From the NCBI RefSeq assembly GCF_029168945.1, contig NC_083607.1, forward strand, positions 11,426,001-11,490,000: DNA of 64,000 nt, read 5' to 3'. Of this stretch, positions 56,064-64,000 are shown one piece after another; within the stretch, counting starts at the first letter, position 1, and each line of letters starts with the position of its first letter. The position numbers and the translations under genes were made by a program. The notes below the pieces were generated by a model that did not search any database, was not told where the DNA came from, and worked only from the letters and a program-made list of their open reading frames with translations. This stretch comes from Cannabis sativa. Lineage: Eukaryota > Streptophyta > Magnoliopsida > Rosales > Cannabaceae.

Positions 56064-58732
56064 TTATGTTAAACCTCGGTAGGTGCAAGTGCTTCTGTTG
56101 TGTCCCGTGGCACCGCACTTGCTACATTTTTGTGATTTGATAATCCTTTCACCATTACAAGCAGTTCGGTTGTTCTTAATTCTTCCAACCTTTTGCTTCT
56201 TGGGTCGCCCTACTGGTTGCTTCTCAACAGGCACTCCAACTGTCATGTTCTTTATGTCATCAGGTAATTCCCAATCATCCTCGTCACCAACTGGCATAAT
56301 TGTTCCTTCGTATGTTCTCCTCCAATATTCTGTTGTGTAATATGGCGAGCATAGTGTGTACACGCTAATACTTCGCTCCTGAGATGCAGCACATGCATGA
56401 GGACAAGGAAACTTCATGCACTGGAACAAGCCGCAAGTGCAACTCTTTTCCTGCAAGTCCACTACGCCACCGGTGAGAACTGTTCTTCCAGGGTGAACCT
56501 GCAACGTGTAAGGCCCGCATGAGTCAACGTTCAAAAACCGACCTTTTTCAAAATGCAATGCCAAGTCCTCCTCCATTTCTGGTGCTAGGGGTTTCGTCCA
56601 CTTGTCAGCTTTTTCTTTTCGTGAAGCAAACCACTTCTGGACTTTGGACCTCAGGAATGCTACGGCGGCGGTGATCGGGAAGCCTCTTGCATCCTTAGTT
56701 GTGTTGTTGAAGCTCTCGGCCAGCTTGCTCGTCATTACATTGTAACGTACCCCTGGAAAGTACGACCGGACCCATTTTTCAAATCCGATTTCCTCAAGAT
56801 ATTTTGCAACCGCTGGATTCATGGCCCGAATGTTCTCAAATTCTCTGTGAAACTCTGATCTTGAATACGTGTACGCACACGTGTAAATGTGATTCGTGAA
56901 GACGTCAGTCTTGAACTTGTGGTTGACGTTCATAATAATGTGGTGGTAGCATGCACCGTGGTGTGCATCAGGGAACACGATATCCAAAGCACGAACAATA
57001 CTTTGATGCCTATCCGAAACAAAAGCTAAGTTCTCAACATCACCAATCGTTTCTTTCAATTTTCTCATAAAATAGGTCCAGGAATTGTGGTTTTCACTGT
57101 CAACTATAGCAAAAGCTATCGGAAAGATATGACTCCCTGCATCCAAAGTCACTGCACACAACATTTGCCCACCATACCTAGTCTTCAAGAAAGACCCATC
57201 AACGCATATAACAGGTCGACAAAACTTAAACCCCCGAATAGAAGGACCCAGAGAGAAGAAACAATACTTGAAGCGACCATCTTCTACCACAAAATCCGTG
57301 ATGGTACCTGGATTCCGCAACTGTAGCATGTGCAAGTAACTAGGTAATAAAGAGTACGAATCTTCAGGTGTACCCCGAGTCAGGTGTATTGCCTTCTCTC
57401 TGCACCTCCATGCCTTTTCGTAACTCATTTGGATCCAGTAATCCTTGTGCATACTTTTTCTTATATCAGAGGGCAACTGATCCGAGCCGTCAGTTGTGAA
57501 CTTATCCTTAATTAGATGGGCAACTATTACAGGTGATGCTTGACGGTTATCTTTTCCTCGAAGATCAAGGGAACATGTATGTACATTATGAAATGTACTC
57601 ACCTCAAACATGTTAGAAAGTACGTTCTTCTTCGCTCTTAATCTCCACCCACAATCTGCATCCTTACATGTGACGTACCAAATATCAGTACCGGACTTCC
57701 TAACGTAGTAGTCAAACCCTTTCTTCATTGCATACAGGCCAACAACCATCTTTAAATGCTCTTTGTCTCTAAAAAACTTTCCCACATGTAACTCCCCTTT
57801 GGTGTGCCACCCGTAGATATATAATGACTATGATCCTCGATGTCTTCTCTTGTATACATTTTCTCCTTGAATTTACCGTAACTTGTCGAAGAAGAAAATG
57901 GATCGCTCCATCCAGTCACATTGGTACCTCGAGCATCAGTAGGACCACTAATATCATTGGTCTCTCTACCATTATTAGGACCTGTACTGTCAGTAGTTCC
58001 TCTAGCATGACTGGTTTCGCCTGGACGACTACTACTAGTACCAGGTGTTTGACAATTTTCTCTACGTGGCATTCTTTTCCATGTCGGTGGCCTCGGTGGT
58101 ATTTGGTACGATAGTGGAGTCAAGTTCAAAGGTACAGCAGCAGGGGCCTCTGCACCTTGGTCGTCTCTTACGCCATCATTGCCCTCAACATAACATTCAG
58201 GGTCTGGACCATTAAAAAAACCATCGATGAACGGCATTTGTGCTACAATATCAGCACTCGGCATCATATTGTTTAATTCAGGTAATACATCTGCAACCAA
58301 CACCTCTGGATTTGTTTCTGGACCAACAAAACTCCCAACCTCGCTACGATTATCCTTAACAAAACTTGGTGTGGGACTAGGATCGACGCAAACATTCTTC
58401 TTTAACAAAGTCACAAACAAAGGAATAAATTCATCTGGCTTCTTCGCAAGTGTAGATAAAAAGTACCTTGCACGCTTATCATTTCGAATAACTTCAGGAG
58501 GATACTCATAGCCTTTCCTGTACTTGTAATTTACTTCCAATTTCAAGTCATACTCCGCTTTGTCAACATCCAGTTCTTCGTACAAAACATCAACCAAACC
58601 TGAGTAGCTTAGGTTCGGATCAATGTCAATTGTCAAAGCGGCACTCCCTTTATAAATCCAATCTCTACCATCAAGCTCCCAAACACCATTATACATAACA
58701 CACGCATTAACAGTTGAATCTGTCACAAACAT

Positions 58733-59369
58733 TTAAAAAAACACAGTTATAATTTACAACAAAAATCTCACCGAAAAATATCTTAATTAATCATTAATAA
58801 CAAAACAATAATACTTCATTGATAATAAAATAATAATTCATAATAATTCATAATTCATAATAAAACAATAATTAATAATTCATAATAAAAAAAATTTAAT
58901 AATTAAAAAATAATTATTAATTGATAATAAAATATAATTAATAATTATTACTCAAACCATAAAAAATAAACAATAATTAATAATAATTCATAATTTATAG
59001 TTAATAAAATAACTTAAAAAAAATAATTCTTAAAACATTAACTAAAATAATAATTAATAACTAATAATGATTAATAAAAAAAATAACTAATAACACAAAT
59101 AATAAATCAATATAAAATAAATTAATAATAATAAATAAAAAATAATAATAGATTAAAAAAATAAATAATAATTAATAATAATTCATAATTTATAGTTAAT
59201 AAAATAACTAAAAAAAAAATAATTCTTAAAACATTAACTAAAATAATAATTAATAACTAATAATGATTAATAAAAAAATAACTAATAACACAAATAATAA
59301 ATCAATATAAAATAAATTAATAATAATAAATAAAAAATAATAATAGATTACAAAAATATAAAAAAAAAT
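58733..59369. repeat. AT-rich intron 1 of mudrA, with internal duplication
   Basis: aataattaataattcataa-type low-complexity DNA. Blocks near 58970-59160 and 59165-59345 are near-identical direct repeats of about 180 bp. The counterpart of the AT-rich intron of the Ulp1 gene. Confidence 0.8.
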
Positions 59370-59795
59370 CCCGTAGGGTCCGATTGGTCCGATTGGTCCG
59401 ACCATCGGACCCCACAAGGATCGGACCTTACATTAAAAAATTCAAAAAAAAAAAAAAAAAAAATTGGGCCGATGGGTCCGACGGTCGGACCGGACCATCG
59501 GACCCACAAGGATGGATCGGACCTTATATTAAAAAATTAAAAAAAAAATAAAAAATTCAAAAAAAAAATAATATGGGCCGATGGGTCCGATGGTCGGACC
59601 ATCGGACCCCTATGGGGACCATCGGACCCTTGTTCCAAAAAATAAAAAAAAATTTAGGAAAACACATCGGACCCGAGGAGGGTCCGACCATCGGACCCAG
59701 TGATGGACCATCGGACCCATCGGCCCATCACCCCTGTCAACAAATTTTTTCCCACGTCGGGCCACCCATCGGGCCAAGACGGCCCCATCGGACCC
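59370..59795. repeat. GGTCCGAT/ATCGGACC array, right side of the MULE
   Basis: About thirteen TCCGAT/ATCGGA motifs in four GC-rich clusters separated by A-rich runs, in forms such as ggtcggaccatcggacccc. It lies within intron 1 of mudrA and mirrors the left array. Confidence 0.85.
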
Positions 59796-60204
59796 GACGA
59801 AAAAAATGCAGAAAAACAGCAAAATCCCAGTTTTCACATGCAGCAAAAAATATAACAGAAAAAATAACAAAATAACAGCAACAATCCACAGATCAATCAT
59901 CAAACACAACGTTCTTAATTAAATATGACAACAACAAATAAGATTTAGAAAAAAAAAAAAAAATTAATTACTTACCCATTGATGGAGCTTGTAATGTGGT
60001 GGATTAGTGTGGTAGCTTGTAGTGTGGAAGGTTGTAGCTTTTAGTGATGAGTGAAGAGAAGAAAATTTTTTTGGTGGTTGTGGAAGCTTTTGGGTGGGGA
60101 TTTTGTTTGTTGAATTGATGAGAAAAAGGTTGGAGTGGGTAGATGTAGGTGGGGAGGGTATTATGGGAAAAATACAAAAAGTGTCATATAAAATTAATTA
60201 TATA

Positions 60205-60448
60205 GGGCTCGTTTGGAACGCCGTATTAAGTGGTATTGTATTGTATTGTATTATATTGAATTGTATTTTATGCAATATTTTTTATGTAAAACTATATGTG
60301 GTATTAACTTTTATGGACACCTAAATATATAATATTTTAGTATAAATTAAAGTTTAACATAGTATTATATAAAAATATGATATATAATCTAATTCAATAT
60401 AATACAATACAATACAATACGACTTAATACGGCGTTCCAAACGAGCCC
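60205..60448. mobile_element. MITE in the right end of the MULE (GGGCTCGTTTGG termini)
   Basis: 244 bp. gggctcgtttggaacgccgt at the left and its exact inverted copy at the right, with gtattgtattgtatt-rich inner arms. It is flanked by ATATA on both sides (at minimum ATA). Termini resemble PIF/Harbinger (Tourist) or hAT MITEs; superfamily uncertain. Confidence 0.75.
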
Positions 60449-60510
60449 ATATAGTATTAGTTTAGGGGAATAATATATGGGTTATTTAAGCATGGAAATT
60501 CAAATTTCCC

Positions 60511-60792
60511 ATTCTCATATAATCATTATACCGCATAAAATATAGTATATATAGAATGAATTATAATAATCAATCATATATGTGCTAAATTAAAGCTACT
60601 TATAAGGCATATATTCTTCGTTTTATTTTAGTTGTTATATAATTTAATTTTGAATAATATACAAAATAATCATATATATAATGTAAGTTATTTTTTACTG
60701 ATTTAATTAAAATTAAGATATTTTTATAATTTGGCAATGCATATAACATAATAATAGATTTTAGTGTCTTTTACCCAAAAACATTAATAATA
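60511..60792. other. AT-rich intergenic DNA
   Basis: Begins with the right TSD of the MULE (attctcata). No gene is recognised. Confidence 0.5.
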
Positions 60793-61169
60793 GAGTAATT
60801 TGTAATATAAATACTTAAGTTTAACTTTTAGTTGCAAATAAATATCTAAGTTTAATTTTTGACGGTAATAATACCTAAGTTAAACTTTTGGAATTCCATA
60901 GGTACCTGACTGTTAGATGTCAAATTATTATCCACGTGTCATTTTCTTATTGGTATATTTATACAATTTTTTTTTAAAAAAAAAATAAAAAAATTTAATG
61001 ACTTGGACCAATCAGGGATTGTCACGTGGTAATTTACTTAAGACTTAACAGCCAGGTATCTACAGAAGTTCCAGAAATATAACTTAGGTATTATTACCGC
61101 CAAAAATTAAATTTGAGTATTTATTTGCAACCGAAAGTTAAACTTAGGTATTTATGCGACAAATTACTC
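60793..61169. mobile_element. MULE-type MITE with perfect 9-bp TSD
   Basis: 377 bp. Long inverted arms (more than 100 bp) start gagtaatttgtaatataaat and, from the right, gagtaatttgtcgcataaat. TSD TTAATAATA at 60784-60792 and 61170-61178. No coding capacity. Same terminus as the MITE at 39111. Confidence 0.85.
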
Positions 61170-62745
61170 TTAATAATATAACGTCAAAAAAATCTACAAT
61201 GCACCTATTTCTGTTTCAAAAATTAGGAGAATATTTTAGTTTAATTTTTTTTCTAGTTGTAGTTATTTAGGACATAAATTAGAAAAATTTCACACCTTAA
61301 AAATAATAGATGTCGAATCTCTCAAAATTTTGTGAAATACCAAAATTGATAGAAGTACATTGTAAAAGTATCTTATAAAGTCAATTAAAAAAAAAAACTA
61401 ATATCAAATATCATAAAATTAATTTAGAGTATATATATAATAAAAAAAAAGGGTTTTTTTTTTATTTTTAGTTTTAACCAAAAAAATAACAATATTACAA
61501 AAATACTTTCAGCTGGCCAAATAAACAAATATACAGCCTAAATAAAAAAATTACACAAAGACCACTTACACACACCTTCAACCCAGGATCCATGCTTCCT
61601 AGGCAACCATCGCGCAACCATCGCACAACTACGCAGTAACCCAACACAACTAAAACGAAAATTCAACCAGAAAGATAACCACCATTAATTTCGGCAACTT
61701 TACTTGAGAAGATGACCAGAATCAATCAAAACAGGGACTGTTTCGAATTCATGAAAAAAAAAATGTAGAAAAACTACTACGAAACTAAAATTCAATTGGA
61801 AATCCAGTTTAATTTTCATAAAACTAATTTTCTCACTTCAATTTTTAGATCCATAAAATGCATATCTCAAAAAGTTGAACTGGAGTTCCCAAACAATCCA
61901 ATTCAAGTATAATCTAAAAAAAAAAATTACATCAATACTATAGTAAAATATTTATCCTGGTGTATTTTCATTGTTTTCTAAATTTCTAATGGTGAATTTG
62001 TTTATATTAAATCATGAAGAAACATGTAGATAGAGTTACATACGTGGAAATACTGTTCCGATTTTTAATGTTCCACAACAGTTGCATTACAGTTGTATAA
62101 ACATTTTGCTAACATTAATTTTGTTTGATTGAAATTTTCGTCTGATGCAACCTTCGGCAAACCACTCAGCAACTATCGTCTGATTGTGTAAGTGATATTG
62201 TAAGAGGTATTTTGGTAATTAAAAGCACATAAAAAGTATAAATATTATCCACACCTTGTAAAAGTATTTTAATAAATAAAGTGTTAATTTATATTTTTGA
62301 TGTAATAATTAGTATAATAAATTTAGTGCTTGTATAGTATTAGTATATATATTAATTCTAAAACAAATACAACTTTAACTCTGATGGTTATAGAATAAAA
62401 AACATATAAATTATAATAATGACTTTTTTGTAATCATTATAATGAAATCAAATATTAAATAAACTTTGACAAAGTAATAATTATAACTCTAAGCAAAATA
62501 CAACAGTTAGCAACAGCACACACCGCCCCTTACAACTCAGCCACGACCAACAAAACACCTACTTATTTTGTAATCTCATTAGATAGTCTCTCTCCTACTT
62601 AGACAAGTTTATAACTCTGAGGTAATGAACCAAATTATGAATCTTAGAGAATCAAATCTCATCCATTATATGTATACAATATTTACTATATACAATTAAT
62701 GTAGGTGATAATCTATATGTACATATACCCAACATGCTTATTAAC
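61170..62745. other. AT-rich intergenic DNA
   Basis: No gene is recognised. At 61580-61640 and 62080-62190 there are more complex blocks with repeated phrases (gcaaccatcgc; acagttgca) that may belong to an old DNA transposon, but no termini or TSD were found. Confidence 0.4.
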
Positions 62746-63489
62746 TAGGAATGTCAATGGGTCGGCCCGACTATTTTATTTTAAGAATTTTAATATTAGC
62801 TTATAATTTTATATCCATTTTAATTTTGTATTACTATCAAATAGAATACTATGTTTGGTATTGACATGTATTAATAGATATTCGGTTCTCAGGTTTTAGG
62901 TCCTGTGGTTTGGGTCCGCGTCCGGGTTCTGGGTCCCGCGGTCTGGGTTCGGGTCCCGAGTTCTGGGTCCCACGGTCCGGGTTCGGGTCCCGCGGTTTGA
63001 GTTTGAGTTCGAGTCCGGGTCCAGGTCTGGGTTAGGGTCCCGGGTTTCAAGTCCCGGTCCAGGTCCGGGTCCCAGGTCCGGGTCTAGGTCCCGCGTCAGG
63101 GTCCGGGTCCGAGTTTGGGTCAGGGTCAGCGTCAGGGTTAGGGTCCGGGTCTGGGTCCCAGGTCCCGTGTTCGGGTCCGGGTCACGGCCCGAGTCTGAGT
63201 TAGGGTCCGAGTCACGGTCTAGGTCTGGGTCCTGGGTCCCGGTCCGGGTCTGGGTCCGAGTCTGGATTCGGGTCTGAGTCCAAGTCTCAAGGGATTCGAT
63301 TCTTGAATTAATTTTTTTTTAAATAAATTAAAATCGAGTCGGATCAGATCCGATCCAGAAAAAAATCAGGTGGGGCGAAGCGGATCTGATCCAAGATCCA
63401 ATAAGTATCTGAATGTTTTGGATCAGAGGTGATCCATCGGGTCGGAGCTTCAACCCGCTCCAACTAAATGGATCTTTTTGACATGCCTA
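62746..63489. mobile_element. hAT-like non-autonomous element filled with a minisatellite
   Basis: 744 bp. Termini are taggaatgtcaa and, inverted at the right, taggcatgtcaa (11/12). Perfect 8-bp TSD TTATTAAC at 62738-62745 and 63490-63497, as for hAT. The interior is mostly a degenerate six-base repeat. No transposase. Confidence 0.8.
62880..63292. repeat. degenerate GGGTCC/GGTCCG hexamer minisatellite
   Basis: About 400 bp of variants of gggtcc, gggtcy, cgggtc and gggttc with an overall period of six. Strongly GT-rich on the + strand and far more GC-rich than its surroundings. Confidence 0.88.
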
Positions 63490-63775
63490 TTATTAACTTC
63501 ATCCCAAGACAAACTTATTCTTTTCTTATAAACTAGTGAACTAGAAAAATAAGTAGCGCAAGAAGAAAAACATGTCAGAGTACTAACCAATGAAGATTAA
63601 AAAAATAGAATAAGAAAGGCTGAAATAAATTATTCAATGAATTTATTTATTTATTTGTTTATTTATTTTTTGCATTTTTGCTCCCACTGATATGTCCAAG
63701 TCAAAAAAAAAAAAAAAAGTCAAAACATATCGAGGTACTTAGTATAAATTTCATGCAATGGACAAAAATAAATAT
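63490..63775. other. AT-rich intergenic DNA
   Basis: Begins with the right TSD of the hAT-like element. Contains an attt-type run and an A-rich run. No gene. Confidence 0.5.
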
Positions 63776-64000
63776 TTTTTTTTTGATAAATCAGCAAGTT
63801 TATTATTGATCCACAAACTTTTACATTCTATTACAATGAGAGAGCATCTTTTAATAAAAAAAGATCTCAAAGCTAATTTTGTGCAACTTTTACAACTTTT
63901 GAAACCAATCTCTATCTTCTTGACCAAACTAATTCTACTCTATGCTTGACACTATTCTTAATTCTTTGTATAGTTACATCTTTGTTTTCTATGTGTTTGT
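63776..64000 (-). mobile_element. 3' end of a minus-strand LINE, running off the window
   Basis: On the - strand the sequence ends attaataaacttgctgattt-like, followed by a poly(A) tract (the T run at 63776-63785). Upstream it translates in pieces (IKNSVKHRVELVWSRR) in the style of a plant LINE ORF2 tail. Only the last 225 bp are inside the window. Confidence 0.5.

Larger units (their letters stand above)
56064..59979 (-). pseudogene. mudrA-type MULE transposase with a one-base frameshift
   Basis: Start-codon exon ATGG at 59979-59976 (donor gtaagt), then an intron to 58720. The reading frame 58719-57752 encodes the N-terminal PB1-like domain and linker, and 57785-56064 encodes the rest in a different frame. 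The switch is in a GGGG run near 57797; one missing base there would explain it. In-frame parts total about 900 aa, normal for mudrA. Seen: MuDR-type N-terminal zinc region (VTCKDADCGWRLRAKK), transposase core (CRPVICVDGSFLKTRYGGQM, FVSDRHQSIVRALDIVFPDA), SWIM zinc finger (CTCGLFQCMKFPCPHAC) and C-terminal CCHC knuckle (CSKCGATGHNRSTC). The protein binds the TIRs and catalyses cut-and-paste transposition in the nucleus. An ATG at 58732 is an alternative start if the first intron is not used. Confidence 0.82.
40071..60510. mobile_element. 20.4-kb Mutator-like element with Ulp1 cargo, interrupted by a gypsy element
   Basis: Terminal inverted repeats of about 31 bp with one mismatch (gggaaatttgaattttcatg at 40071; the inverted right end reads gggaaatttgaatttccatg). 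A perfect 9-bp TSD, ATTCTCATA, lies at 40062-40070 and 60511-60519. Inside are a DUF1985/Ulp1 protease gene (+) and a mudrA transposase gene (-), convergent, with 5' ends near opposite termini. Without the nested gypsy (12.3 kb) and the terminal MITE, the element is about 7.9 kb. This matches MULEs that carry Ulp1-like genes (the KAONASHI/KIU type). Confidence 0.92.

Noticed and set aside
58739..59345. CRISPR-like or satellite array
   Set aside because: AT-rich low-complexity DNA with one large duplication, not evenly spaced repeats with unique spacers; CRISPR is not expected in plants.
61450..62230. Possible inverted-repeat element (attacaaaaatac against attaccaaaatac)
   Set aside because: Similarity is too short and no TSD could be found.

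Overview
The window is plant nuclear DNA, most likely from a eudicot: spliced genes with GT-AG introns, an AT-rich background, and plant-type LINE, Ty3/gypsy, copia-like, MULE, CACTA, hAT and Helitron sequences. Nothing in it fixes the species. There are two ordinary host genes (about 0.8-12.3 kb). Most of the remainder is layered transposable elements.

Host genes. A + strand LONESOME HIGHWAY-like atypical bHLH gene (CDS 1832-6676, ten coding exons, 719 aa) has a short basic peptide uORF in its leader (1650-1748). Tail to tail with it is a - strand RCC1-repeat gene (CDS 12262-6967, eleven exons, 486 aa). The two stop codons are only 290 bp apart. The tenth RCC1 intron holds a 1.2-kb inverted-repeat element, and inside that a tRNA-derived SINE with 15-bp target-site duplications (TSDs).

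12.9-40 kb. A nearly full-length LINE (two visible lesions in ORF2) is followed by AT-rich DNA with a Helitron 3' end and a 338-bp CACTA MITE. Next comes a cluster of five copies of one 1.9-kb LTR family. One is a solo LTR nested in an older copy of the same family, and another is a solo LTR inside the reverse transcriptase region of a decayed gypsy element. A minus-strand copy keeps a primer-binding site and a 2.2-kb non-coding leader. Two small MITEs lie near 39-40 kb.

40.07-60.51 kb is one Mutator-like element (MULE) with a perfect 9-bp TSD (ATTCTCATA) and matching 31-bp terminal inverted repeats. It carries a mudrA transposase gene (- strand, one frameshift) and an intact DUF1985/Ulp1-type cysteine protease gene (+ strand) facing each other. 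Each gene starts with a tiny start-codon exon, followed by an intron holding a GGTCCGAT-rich array and then AT-rich simple DNA. The Ulp1 gene's first intron has been invaded by a 12.3-kb Tat-type Ty3/gypsy element (41352-53667; TSD TGTAT; LTRs nearly identical). That element has gag-pol on - and a large antisense ORF on + with its own TATA box and leader intron.

60.5-64 kb. Intergenic DNA with a 377-bp MULE-type MITE (perfect 9-bp TSD), a 744-bp hAT-like element (8-bp TSD) filled with a degenerate GGGTCC-type minisatellite, and the 3' end of a minus-strand LINE running off the window.

Exon boundaries were inferred by hand from reading frame, splice signals and family resemblance. No alignment or transcript data were available.
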